A model generated the notes under the pieces. It did not search any database, was not told the origin of the DNA, and worked only from the letters and a program-made list of their open reading frames with translations. A DNA stretch of 22,446 nt from JBBSDV01 sp038240335 (lineage in GTDB: Bacteria; Chloroflexota; Dehalococcoidia; DSTF01; JACRBR01): assembly GCA_038240335.1 (NCBI GenBank), contig JBBSDV010000023.1:1-22446 (forward strand), written 5' to 3'. This document shows positions 6,866-13,769 of the stretch, piece after piece. Numbering within the stretch: the stretch's first letter is position 1; each line of letters starts with the position of its first letter. The position numbers and the translations under genes are program-made.

Positions 6866-6893
6866 CCAGGACGTCCTTCTCCACACGTCCTGG
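6866..6893. other. Perfect 9-bp inverted repeat in the region before the subtilase gene
   Basis: CCAGGACGT and ACGTCCTGG flank a 10-nt loop. No T-tract follows on either strand. It lies in the 488-nt gap between the divergent metalloprotease-like and subtilase genes. In that gap I see no other gene, only the possible upstream extension of the metalloprotease-like frame, this hairpin and the C/T-rich heptads. Confidence 0.45.
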
Positions 6894-6931
6894 ACTTATC
6901 ACATCGGTTATGTCAATTCGCCGTTCTTCTC

Positions 6932-6972
6932 GCTTCCCCTCTCACCTCCCCCTCTCACCTCCCGCTTCCCGG
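6932..6972 (+). repeat. C/T-rich degenerate heptanucleotide repeat
   Basis: CTCTCAC occurs twice (6939-6945 and 6952-6958), followed by CTCCCGC and TTCCCGG. One unit is 6 nt instead of 7. The tract belongs to the same family as the arrays at 5959 and 16094. Confidence 0.6.
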
Positions 6973-7072
6973 CGAAGCCGCCCCTAAGGGTTTTCACCTA
7001 CGAACCGACACTTGAAACGGGGATGCGGAGATCGCACCGCGTTGCGTTGCCGGAGTTGGGGAGTCAAATTCG

Positions 7073-9421
7073 ATGCGCGTCAAAGCAGCGGTACTCGGGC
7101 TATTCGCGGCAACGCTCGTGGCGGGCACATTCGCCATGTCGCGCGGCGAAACGACGCCGGCAAACGCGAAGGCGCCTCATCCGGCGCAGCGAACAGGCAA
7201 CATCATCGTCCACTTCAAGCAGAGCACATCGCTCGGCGAGGTCGGCCGCGCGCTCGCTGATGCGCGGAGCGACGCGACCGCAAGCACGGCTGGTTCCGGC
7301 CTCGTGCTGCTGCAGCCTACGGCGGGCCAGGATGTCGACGCCGCTGTGGCGGCGCTGCACCGCCACGGGAGCGTTGCGTTCGCTGAGCCTGACGTCGTCG
7401 TCACGACGAACCAGACGCCGACCGACCCCTACTACTCGCAATACCAATGGAGCCTGCCACAAATCAATCTGCCGACGGCGTGGAATACGACCACCGGCAG
7501 CGCGGCAGTCATCGTCGCCGTCGTCGACACGGGGGTGGACAGCACGCACCCCGATCTCGCCGGGAAGCTGACGACGGGGGCGAATGCGGGCTATAACTTC
7601 GTCGCGAACACGACGAACACGACCGACGACCAGGGCCACGGCACCTTCGTGTCGAGCATCGTCGCTGCCAACACGAACAACGGCGCTGGCGGGGCCGGTG
7701 TCTGCTGGCTGTGCAAGATCATGCCGGTCAAAGTACTTGACAACCAGGGCAGCGGCAGCACGTTCGGAGTCTCGCAGGGGATCGACTGGGCGGTGTCGCA
7801 CGGCGCGAAGGTGATCAACCTCAGCCTCGGCGCGTCGAGCGGGACGTCGGCGCTACAGATCTCGATCGACAATGCGTGGAACTCGGGCGTCGTCGTCGTC
7901 GCGGCCAGCGGCAACAACGCCGGCGACGCCGACACGTCCGACGACGGCGTACTGTACCCGGCGGCGTATCCGAATGTGATCGCCGTCGGTTCGAACGACA
8001 GCAACGGCAGCCGCTCGTACTTTTCGAACTACGGGCCGGAGCTCGATGTCATGGCGCCCGGCAACAACGTCTTTGGCGCGCTCTGCAACTGCAACGGCAA
8101 TCCGGGCACCTACGGAACCGGTGGTGGCACGTCGTTCGCATCACCGCACGTCGCCGGCGTCGCCGCGCTGCTGATCGCGGCCGGCATCACGGACAAGAAC
8201 CAGATTGTCAGCCGCATGGAATCAACGGCGACCGACATGGGCGCCGCGGGGTTCGACAACCTCGACGGTTGGGGGCGCATCAACGCCGCGTCGGCGATCA
8301 ACCCTGCCGCGTCAACGCCGACGAACACACCCGTGCCGCCAACAGCGACCGCGACGCGCACGAACACGCCGGTGCCGCCGACGGCAACCCGCACGAACAC
8401 GCCCGTGCCACCGACCGCCACGGCGACGCGCACGAACACGCCCGTACCGCCGACGGCGACACGCACCAACACGCCCGTGCCGCCGACCGCGACAAACACG
8501 GCAACGAACACGCCGGTGCCGCCCACGGCGACAGCCACCCGGACGAACACGCCTGTGCCGCCGACGGCGACGAATACGGCAACGCCAACTGCGACGGCAA
8601 CAGCAATTCCGCCGACGGACACGAGCACAGCGACCGCGACCTCGACGGCGACACCGTCGCCGGCGTACTCGGTGCAGTGGGACACGAACGCGTTTCCGCC
8701 GACAGCGGCCGCCGGCGCCGCCTTCCGGCCCGCAATCTCGCTGACCAACACGGGCACACTGACGTGGTCGGCCACCGGCCCGAACGCGGTGCGGCTCGCC
8801 TATCACTGGCGCAACGGCGCCTGCGCCGGCACGACGCTCGCGGTCTGGGACGGGATCCACACTTCGTTCGCCGCTGATGTGCCTGCGGGCGGCAGCGTGA
8901 CGAACCTCGCTGCGACGGTGAACACGCCGGGCGCGCCGGGTACGTATTGCCTATCGTTCGACCTGATCCATGAAGGCGTGACGTGGTTCTCGTGGAAGGG
9001 CGCCGCGATGAAATCGACGACCGTTACCGTCAGCACCGGTGTGTACGGCGTCGTCTGGGGCGCGAATAACACGCCGGCGACGATGACGGCCGGCGCGCCG
9101 GCCGCGGTAACGCTCTCGTTCACAAATGCCGGCTCGCTCGCCTGGCCCGCCAGCGGTGCCAACGCGGTGAAACTCGCTTACCACTGGCGCAACGGCGGAT
9201 GCCCTGGTACCTCGGTCGCAGTGTGGGACGGGTTGCACAACACACTCGCAGCGAACGTGCCGGCGGGCGGTGCAGTGACGGGGTATGCGGCGACGGTCAA
9301 CGCCCCTGCCGCCGCCGGGACGTACTGCCTCTCGTACGACTTCATCCGTGAGGGCGTGACGTGGTTCTCATGGCAGAACGCCGCGACGTACCAGAAGACG
9401 GTCAGCGTCATTGCGCCATAG
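7073..9421 (+). CDS. Secreted subtilisin-like (S8) serine protease with Thr/Pro linker and two C-terminal beta domains
   Basis: This 782-residue preproprotein has a signal peptide at about 1-22 and an I9-like propeptide at about 42-110 (NIIVHFKQ to FAEPDVVV). The catalytic domain spans about 118-410 with Asp152 (VVDTGVD), His189 (GHGTF), an oxyanion Asn in ASGNNAG, and Ser354 (GTSFASPHVAG). A Thr/Pro linker at about 413-528 contains seven TNTPVPP units. Two related beta domains of about 120 residues follow; both carry NTG/NAG-x2-W, LAYHWRNG, AVWDG-x-H and EGVTWFSW. The layout suggests an extracellular or surface-tethered protease whose C-terminal repeats bind a polymer or the cell surface (inference). 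GGGAG lies about 9 nt before the ATG. No sortase or membrane anchor is seen at the C-terminus. Confidence 0.93.
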   Translation: MRVKAAVLGLFAATLVAGTFAMSRGETTPANAKAPHPAQRTGNIIVHFKQSTSLGEVGRALADARSDATASTAGSGLVLLQPTAGQDVDAAVAALHRHGSVAFAEPDVVVTTNQTPTDPYYSQYQWSLPQINLPTAWNTTTGSAAVIVAVVDTGVDSTHPDLAGKLTTGANAGYNFVANTTNTTDDQGHGTFVSSIVAANTNNGAGGAGVCWLCKIMPVKVLDNQGSGSTFGVSQGIDWAVSHGAKVINLSLGASSGTSALQISIDNAWNSGVVVVAASGNNAGDADTSDDGVLYPAAYPNVIAVGSNDSNGSRSYFSNYGPELDVMAPGNNVFGALCNCNGNPGTYGTGGGTSFASPHVAGVAALLIAAGITDKNQIVSRMESTATDMGAAGFDNLDGWGRINAASAINPAASTPTNTPVPPTATATRTNTPVPPTATRTNTPVPPTATATRTNTPVPPTATRTNTPVPPTATNTATNTPVPPTATATRTNTPVPPTATNTATPTATATAIPPTDTSTATATSTATPSPAYSVQWDTNAFPPTAAAGAAFRPAISLTNTGTLTWSATGPNAVRLAYHWRNGACAGTTLAVWDGIHTSFAADVPAGGSVTNLAATVNTPGAPGTYCLSFDLIHEGVTWFSWKGAAMKSTTVTVSTGVYGVVWGANNTPATMTAGAPAAVTLSFTNAGSLAWPASGANAVKLAYHWRNGGCPGTSVAVWDGLHNTLAANVPAGGAVTGYAATVNAPAAAGTYCLSYDFIREGVTWFSWQNAATYQKTVSVIAP
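8321..8660 (+). repeat. Coding tandem repeat for the Thr/Pro linker of the subtilase
   Basis: Imperfect 33- to 39-nt units encode TNTPVPPTATATR, TNTPVPPTATR and TNTPVPPTATNTA variants, seven TNTPVPP copies in all, then an irregular Thr/Ala/Pro stretch. Such linkers are usually extended and often glycosylated. The repeat could recombine and vary in length between strains. Confidence 0.85.
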
Positions 9422-9496
9422 AGCACAATTGAGGGCTGGCGTCGCGTTCGCGATGTAGTTTCGGCGTCGACGATGCTCTTGCTGCGGTTCGTCCGT

Positions 9497-9520
9497 CGGG
9501 CGTCTCTGAGTAGGCGCCCG
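9497..9520 (+). terminator. Possible hairpin between the subtilase and crotonase genes
   Basis: The stem CGGGCG/CGCCCG has a 12-nt loop. It lies about 75 nt after the subtilase stop. No clear T-tract follows (TTCCGC), so its role as a terminator is weakly supported. Confidence 0.25.
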
Positions 9521-9570
9521 TTCCGCTACCCTGTTCGCAATCACGCAGATTCATTTGAAGGAGCAGCAGC

Positions 9571-10371
9571 ATGACGTACCGCGACCTCACGTACGACGTC
9601 AGCGAGTTCATCGCAACGATTACCCTCAATCGACCCGATCGGCTGAACGCGATCAGCGGCGGCATGCTGGCGTCGTTTTCCGAAGCGTTCCGAGAGGCCG
9701 AGCACGATCGCAACGTGCGTGTGATCATCCTCACCGGCGCCGGCAAGGGATTCTGCGCCGGACTCGACCTGAAGGAGCAGGGCGACAACTCGAACGCCAA
9801 CAGCATCAACGGGTCCGGCGGGCTGCCGGCGAAGTTCGACCTGCAGAACTCGCCGCCGATCGTCCTCCATCAGACCGACAAGCCCGTGATCTGCGCGCTG
9901 AACGGCGCGGCAGCCGGGTACGGCCTCGATCTTGCTCTCGGCTGCGATATTCGGATCGCGTCGGAGTCGGCGAAGCTGGCCGCCGTCTTCACGAAGCGTG
10001 GCGTGCTGCCCGAAAGCGGCGGCACGTGGCTGCTGCCGCGTCTCATCGGCTGGGCGAAGGCTTCCGAGCTCGCGTTCACCGGCCGCACGCTGACAGCGCA
10101 GCAATCGCTCGAGCTTGGTCTTGTGAACAGCGTCGTCCCAGCTGACCGGCTGATGCCGGAGGCGCGCGCGCTGGCCGCCGAGATCGCGGCGAATGCGCCG
10201 ATGGCAGTACAGGCGACAAAACGGATGATGCGTCTCTCGCTCGACGAGACGTTCGAGGCGAACGTCCACCACGTATACCTGCAGCTGATCCCGCTGTTCC
10301 GCTCGAAGGACTTCACCGAGGGCGTGCAGGCGTTCATCGAGAAGCGGGCGCCCGTGTTCGAAGGACGCTGA
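9571..10371 (+). CDS. Enoyl-CoA hydratase/isomerase family protein, PaaG-like
   Basis: This 266-residue crotonase-fold enzyme acts on an acyl-CoA thioester. Visible blocks are TLNRPDRLNAIS, the oxyanion-hole segment GKGFCAGLDLKEQ, a second oxyanion-hole region NGAAAGYGLDLALGCD, and the C-terminal EGVQAFIEKRAPVF. The two glutamates of classical enoyl-CoA hydratase are not kept: the first position is Asp in GYGLDLAL and the second is not acidic. Instead LPESGGTWLLPR matches the LIPDxGGTWLLPR block of PaaG-type isomerases, where the acidic residue is catalytic. A ring-opening or double-bond isomerase role is therefore as likely as hydration. GAAGGAG lies upstream of the ATG. It stands alone, with no adjacent beta-oxidation genes. 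Confidence 0.88.
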   Translation: MTYRDLTYDVSEFIATITLNRPDRLNAISGGMLASFSEAFREAEHDRNVRVIILTGAGKGFCAGLDLKEQGDNSNANSINGSGGLPAKFDLQNSPPIVLHQTDKPVICALNGAAAGYGLDLALGCDIRIASESAKLAAVFTKRGVLPESGGTWLLPRLIGWAKASELAFTGRTLTAQQSLELGLVNSVVPADRLMPEARALAAEIAANAPMAVQATKRMMRLSLDETFEANVHHVYLQLIPLFRSKDFTEGVQAFIEKRAPVFEGR

Positions 10372-10545
10372 GGGGCTCGGCTGTTGGCGGCTGAAGAATG
10401 GGCGGCCGATCAAAAGGCGGCACGTTTCCGCGATCAGGTCGTAAGACTGTCCGCTCGCTGAATGAATCGGCGACACTCATCAAAGCCGGCTGTATGCAAG
10501 TGCATTGCAGTTCGTGCGCGACGCCCTGCCGAGACCACGTGCAAC

Positions 10546-10574
10546 TTCCCTCGCCGTGCGCACCCTGCTACCAT
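10546..10574 (+). promoter_or_regulatory. Possible promoter of tRNA-Pro
   Basis: TTCCCT (10546-10551) and TACCAT (10569-10574) are spaced by 17 nt, with the tRNA starting 11 nt after the -10 box. The -35 match is weak. Apart from this, the stretch 10372-10584 shows nothing I can name. Confidence 0.33.
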
Positions 10575-10584
10575 GCGAGGCCGT

Positions 10585-10662
10585 CGGGGTGTAGCTCAGC
10601 CAGGCTAGAGTGCTCGGTTCGGGACCGAGAGGTCGGCAGTTCAAATCTGCCCACCCCGACCA
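10585..10662 (+). tRNA. tRNA-Pro (anticodon CGG), CCA encoded
   Basis: A complete cloverleaf can be drawn. The acceptor stem is CGGGGTG/CACCCCG, the D arm GCTC...AGAG, and the anticodon stem CTCGG/CCGAG with loop TTCGGGA gives anticodon CGG. The T stem is GGCAG/CTGCC with loop TTCAAAT. The discriminator A and an encoded CCA follow. The C1-G72 pair and A73 are the usual bacterial tRNA-Pro identity features. It lies alone between the crotonase and transglutaminase-like genes. Confidence 0.96.
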
Positions 10663-10813
10663 CACGTCTCCCTCATCCGGCATCGCTCCTCATCGTCGCA
10701 TTTCGCCGCTCGCCTCAATGCGCCGCGAATCCAGATCATCACTCCGAAACGACGCAGACGGACAGGTCTGAGGGCCTCATCCGTTTGTCGCTCGTCGGCG
10801 CTCCGCTTCGCGC

Positions 10814-10843
10814 TGGCACGCCGGTCGACGGATCACCTATCCT
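10814..10843 (+). promoter_or_regulatory. Leaderless-type promoter of the transglutaminase-like gene
   Basis: TATCCT (10838-10843) ends 6 nt before the ATG at 10850, the same spacing as TATACT before the DUF1232 gene. A weak TGGCAC (10814-10819) lies 18 nt upstream of it. There is no Shine-Dalgarno sequence. The stretch 10663-10813 shows nothing else. Confidence 0.45.
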
Positions 10844-10849
10844 CGGCCC

Positions 10850-11743
10850 ATGGCACTAACGCACGACGAACTGCTCGCGTACTACACCGCGCCCGGCGTC
10901 TTCACGAGCGTCGACGGCTTCGATGCGAAGATCGATGCGCTTCCAAATGACGTCGCGACGATCGTCCGCGCCGTCCAGGGGCTCCTCATCCATGAGGCGC
11001 TCGCGCCGGCGTACCAAGTTTCCCTCGCGTCGGATCGTGCGGGAGAGAAGCAGCTGCATAGCGCCGTCGCGATGCTGTCGTGCGCGGAGCGCCTTGGCGA
11101 CCAGTCCCTGCCCGAGGCGCGGCCACCCGGCCAGCGCGTCGCCGGGGTCTGCCGCCACTTCGCGACGCTCTTCGTCGCTTTCATGCGCCGTAAGGGCATC
11201 CCGTGCCGCGCTCGATGCGGCTTCGCGAATTATTTCCAGCCGGAGAAGAACGCCGATCATTGGGTCGGTGAGTACTGGCATGCCGAGCAGCGCCGCTGGG
11301 TGCTCGTCGATGCGCAGGTCGATGACCTGCAACGAAAGATCTTTCGTCCCAGTTTCGACACCCTCGACGTACCGCGCGACCGCTTCCTCGTCGCCGGCGC
11401 CGCCTGGCAGGCCTGCCGCAACGGTGCCGATCCGATGAGGTTCGGGGTCACGGGTACCAAGATGTGGGGCTTGATTGAAGTGTTTGGGGACGTCATGCAG
11501 GATCTTGCCGCCCTGCAGAACATCGAGCTGCTGCCATGGGGCTGGTATGGCCTGGCGACGAATGACGCGGCACTGGAATCGGAGACGGAACTGATCGACC
11601 GGCTCGCGCCGCTCTCGGCCGCAGCCGATGCGGCCGCGATCGATATGCTCCGCCAGCTCGTCGCCGCCGACGATCGGCTGCGCGTGCCTGAAACGACTAT
11701 CGCCGCGATCGTTGCGGCGGATCGAGCCACCGTGTCCGTGTGA
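10850..11743 (+). CDS. Transglutaminase-like (papain-fold) domain protein
   Basis: This 297-residue cytosolic protein has a transglutaminase-like core with a plausible catalytic triad: Cys101 in GVCRHFATLF, His137 in NADHWVGEYW, and Asp154 in WVLVDAQVD. The spacing and the Cys-x-His-x-Ala pattern fit the bacterial transglut_core family, whose members are mostly peptidases or amide-processing enzymes rather than true cross-linkers. No signal peptide or membrane segment is seen. The C-terminal third (from about residue 200) is helical and not recognised. The start is supported by TATCCT placed 6 nt before it. The gene is followed by a strong hairpin shared with the converging phasin-like gene. 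Substrate unknown. Confidence 0.83.
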   Translation: MALTHDELLAYYTAPGVFTSVDGFDAKIDALPNDVATIVRAVQGLLIHEALAPAYQVSLASDRAGEKQLHSAVAMLSCAERLGDQSLPEARPPGQRVAGVCRHFATLFVAFMRRKGIPCRARCGFANYFQPEKNADHWVGEYWHAEQRRWVLVDAQVDDLQRKIFRPSFDTLDVPRDRFLVAGAAWQACRNGADPMRFGVTGTKMWGLIEVFGDVMQDLAALQNIELLPWGWYGLATNDAALESETELIDRLAPLSAAADAAAIDMLRQLVAADDRLRVPETTIAAIVAADRATVSV

Positions 11744-11827
11744 CGATTATCCGGGACAAGCCGTGAGGGCGTGCTTCAGTCGCTCCTCATCGTTGGCGGC
11801 GCGACGATGTCGATCGTCGATGGAAGA

Positions 11828-11861
11828 CAACACGGCCGGGTCTCTCGACCCGGCCGTGTTG
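11828..11861. terminator. Strong bidirectional hairpin between converging genes
   Basis: A perfect 14-bp stem, CAACACGGCCGGGT and its complement, encloses the 6-nt loop CTCTCG. It lies 85 nt after the transglutaminase-like stop and 20 nt beyond the phasin-like stop, so it can serve both transcripts. On the minus strand a TCTTCC follows; T-tracts are otherwise weak. Confidence 0.75.
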
Positions 11862-11881
11862 GTGCGCCTGCTGCGGACAGT

Positions 11882-12409
11882 CTAGTCGGCGGCGGCGTGG
11901 GCCGTCTTCTTGGCCGTGTGGGCGACCTCGTCGGTGGCCTTCTTCGCGCGCTCGGCGACGTCTTCCGTCGCCTCGGCGGCGCGGTTCGTCGCGCGCGTGA
12001 CGCCCGTGCGGACACGGTCGGCCGTGGTGCTCGCGACGTCGCGCGTGGCCGCGACGGCGGCCTCGCCGGCGGTGCGCTGCGCCTTGACGACCTTCTCGAT
12101 CACTTCGCGCGTCTCCGTGCGAGACTCTGCCAGCTCGTCGAACATCTGGCGCGTCAGCTCGAGGGCACGGCCCTGCGCCTTCGTCGATGACTCCATCATC
12201 GCGCGGTAGAAGCCGCCGATGTCGGTCGGGTCCTCGGCGAACGTCTTGCCGAGCTCGATCGACTCGCGCTGGCCGCGCTGGGCCTCGGCGAGCAGGTTAT
12301 TGGAGACGCGGTAGCCGCGCTCGTTGCCCGCCTTGATCGCATCGAGGATCGCGTCGTAGCTCTCCGTCAGTGCCTCGAAATACTTGTCGACTGCTGTGCT
12401 CTTCGCCAT
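11882..12409 (-). CDS. Phasin-like PHA granule-associated protein
   Basis: This 175-residue, almost wholly helical protein has few aromatic residues. The N-terminal part (VDKYFEALTESYDAILDAIK) and central part (FYRAMMESSTKAQG, LTRQMFDELAESRTETREV) form amphipathic helices. The C-terminal 60 residues are Ala/Lys/Thr-rich helical repeats (ATNRAAEATEDVAERAKKAT) like those of phasins and other apolipoprotein-like proteins. Phasins coat PHA granules. The neighbouring PhaQ-like repressor and nearby PhaE-like and PhaC genes support the assignment. The ATG at 12409 is chosen because GGAGG stands before it at good spacing; the frame extends 22 codons upstream to an ATG inside the operator. A TTGACA promoter overlapped by a dyad lies about 60 nt upstream. 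Confidence 0.75.
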   Translation of the reverse strand: MAKSTAVDKYFEALTESYDAILDAIKAGNERGYRVSNNLLAEAQRGQRESIELGKTFAEDPTDIGGFYRAMMESSTKAQGRALELTRQMFDELAESRTETREVIEKVVKAQRTAGEAAVAATRDVASTTADRVRTGVTRATNRAAEATEDVAERAKKATDEVAHTAKKTAHAAAD

Positions 12410-12459
12410 GGGTAGTTCCTCCGTCTGAATAGCGCCGTCGCTTGCGTTCACCTCGTTGA

Positions 12460-12478
12460 TAGATGTATAGTACATCTA
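12460..12478. promoter_or_regulatory. Operator dyad, probably for the PhaQ-type repressor
   Basis: TAGATGTATAGTACATCTA is a perfect 8+3+8 inverted repeat. It contains the ATGT...ACAT halves typical of PadR-family operators and covers the -10 box of the phasin-like gene. CATCTAGT, its right half plus two bases, recurs at 12507-12514, giving a possible second half-site. Confidence 0.65.
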
Positions 12479-12496
12479 GTGGCGAAACGCTGTCAA
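12467..12496 (-). promoter_or_regulatory. Promoter of the phasin-like gene
   Basis: On the minus strand a perfect TTGACA (plus 12491-12496) and TACTAT (plus 12467-12472) are spaced by 18 nt. Transcription would begin near 12460, giving a leader of about 50 nt with GGAGG. The -10 box lies inside the operator dyad, so repressor binding would block it directly. Confidence 0.65.
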
Positions 12497-12625
12497 GTGC
12501 CGACTTCATCTAGTTTTGTTGACGACCGCCCGGACAGCGGGACTCGCGCCGAGAATGGATAAGAAGCTCGAGTCTGCAGCGAGGCGCAGTTGCATCAGCT
12601 TCCGCCCCCGCGCAGCCGTCGGAGA

Positions 12626-12634
12626 TGTACTACA
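12626..12634. promoter_or_regulatory. Short dyad TGTA-C-TACA in the leader of the PhaQ-like gene
   Basis: A 4+1+4 inverted repeat, within GATGTACTACAGG, lies 14 nt before the ATG at 12649 and next to its AGGAG. It shares TGTA...TACA with the phasin operator and may allow autoregulation. Its spacing differs (1 instead of 3), so the match is weak. Confidence 0.3.
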
Positions 12635-12648
12635 GGAGCCGCGACAAC

Positions 12649-13065
12649 ATGCCAAAGATTAAGGACGACGACGCAGCGCAGGGGACGGACTCGCCGTTCC
12701 GCATGCACGGCGACCTGCTGACGACGACGCTGCTCGCCTTCCTTCGCAACTGGAATGCGTACGGTTACCAACTCTCGCAGCAGCTCGAGGCCGCCGGCCT
12801 GCCCGCGTTCGACTCCGGCACGGTGTACCGCACGCTGCGGCAACTCGAGAAAACCGGCCTCGTCTCGTCGTTCTGGGACACGTCGGCCTCCGGCCCCGCG
12901 CGCCGCATGTACTCGCTCACGAAGGCCGGCGATCTCTTCCTATCGGGCTGGATCGACGTCCTCGGCAAGTACCAGGCGGTGCTCCAGAAGACGCTCCAGC
13001 GCATCGATCCGAACACGACCGCCGCGGAGAACGAAGAGCCACCAAAGCGAGCCGCGCGGCGGTAA
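12649..13065 (+). CDS. phaQ: PadR-family repressor, PhaQ-like (PHB-responsive)
   Basis: This 138-residue winged-helix regulator has the PadR layout. LLTTTLLAFLRNWNAYGYQL is the first helix pair, and FDSGTVYRTLRQLEKTGLVS is the recognition helix and wing. SFWDTSASGPARRMYSLTKAG is the conserved wing end. The WDTS-x2-GPA-x-R-x-YSLT block is characteristic of PhaQ, the poly-3-hydroxybutyrate-responsive repressor described in Bacillus megaterium, which controls phasin genes. A C-terminal helix (LGKYQAVLQKTLQRID) would make the dimer. ATG 12649 is preferred because AGGAG lies 10 nt upstream; an in-frame ATG at 12625 has no good site. It diverges from the phasin-like gene, and the PhaE-like gene follows after 57 nt. 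Confidence 0.85.
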   Translation: MPKIKDDDAAQGTDSPFRMHGDLLTTTLLAFLRNWNAYGYQLSQQLEAAGLPAFDSGTVYRTLRQLEKTGLVSSFWDTSASGPARRMYSLTKAGDLFLSGWIDVLGKYQAVLQKTLQRIDPNTTAAENEEPPKRAARR

Positions 13066-13122
13066 ACTATCGGCTGACGCCGAGCGGCGCGTCACTGATG
13101 ACCAACGCAAGGAGCGCATCCG

Positions 13123-13554
13123 ATGCCTGATCAGAGCACGACCGGCAACCCGCTGGACACCTGGCGGCAATTCATCACGGACTCGGAACGGCAATGGAAC
13201 GGCTTCTTCAAGGACGTCCTCGGCACGGACACGGCGTCCGGCGCGATGGCGACCTTCATGGAGGCGCAGCTAACGGTGCAGCGCATGGTCGCCGACAACC
13301 TCGAGCGCTACTACACCACGTTCAACATCCCGACGCACAACGATCTCGTCGCCCTCGCGGAGCGGATGAAGGCGATCGAGGAGACGCTGTCGCGCATGGA
13401 AGCCGCGATGTCGCGCAAGATGCCCGGCATCACGCGGCCGCCGGCGCCGCGCCGCAAGCCCGCCCGCACCAAGCGCCCCGCGGCGTCGGCGACAGCCGCG
13501 CCATCGGCGGCCGCAAGCGCGGCGCGCTCAGCGAACGGCGCGTCAGGCGCGTAG
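13123..13554 (+). CDS. PhaE-like PHA synthase subunit or phasin with basic Ala/Pro tail
   Basis: This 143-residue protein begins with a tryptophan-containing helical segment (WRQFITDSERQWNGFFKDVLG). A middle helix (FMEAQLTVQRMVADNLERYY) follows, then FNIPTHNDLVALAERMKAIE continuing as a short coiled coil. The block ending N-x-PT-x-xD-x-x-AL corresponds to the C-terminal part of PhaE, the partner of class III PHA synthase. The last 40 residues are Ala/Pro/Arg/Lys-rich (APRRKPARTKRPAAS), resembling the DNA-binding tails of PhaF-type phasins. The canonical PhaE is about twice as long, so this may be a short PhaE or a phasin; I give no symbol. AAGGAG lies about 9 nt before the ATG. It probably shares a transcript with the PhaQ-like gene and ends at a T-tract terminator. 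Confidence 0.72.
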   Translation: MPDQSTTGNPLDTWRQFITDSERQWNGFFKDVLGTDTASGAMATFMEAQLTVQRMVADNLERYYTTFNIPTHNDLVALAERMKAIEETLSRMEAAMSRKMPGITRPPAPRRKPARTKRPAASATAAPSAAASAARSANGASGA

Positions 13555-13616
13555 CGTCATCGAGTCACTCCCGACGCTTCGATAATCAGGCATTCATCGT
13601 CCCAGATGGGGCATGC

Positions 13617-13643
13617 GGCGCGATTGCGCGCCTGGCTTTTCTT
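13617..13643 (+). terminator. Rho-independent terminator after the PhaE-like gene
   Basis: The stem GGCGCG/CGCGCC has loop ATTG and is followed after three bases by CTTTTCTT. It lies 62 nt after the stop codon. Confidence 0.6.
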
Positions 13644-13672
13644 GACGGATCAAGCGACGGCATCCGCGGATC

Positions 13673-13701
13673 TTGACTACGCACGAATCGCGAAGGACAA
13701 T
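13673..13701 (+). promoter_or_regulatory. Putative promoter of the cohesin-like secreted protein
   Basis: TTGACT (13673-13678) and GACAAT (13696-13701) are spaced by 17 nt, leaving a leader of about 60 nt with AGGAG before ATG 13770. It immediately follows the terminator of the PHA regulator unit. Confidence 0.45.
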
Positions 13702-13769
13702 GAGCGTCCTCGCCGCCCAGTTCTCGCTCGCATCCGCGTGGCCCAACAGGCGTTCTCCAGGAGTCCAGG

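Noticed and set aside
8321..8660. Possible CRISPR or non-coding minisatellite
   Set aside because: The repeat stays in frame and encodes a Thr/Pro linker inside a secreted protease.
8110..8775. Minus-strand frame rich in VAVAVGGTGVFV
   Set aside because: It is the complement of the Thr/Pro linker repeat; its regularity comes from the coding repeat of the subtilase.
10480..10683. Minus-strand open frame of 67 codons across the tRNA
   Set aside because: It is the antisense of tRNA-Pro (the familiar ADLNCRPLGPEPSTLAWLSYTP reading pattern, often misannotated as protein). The tRNA cloverleaf is complete.
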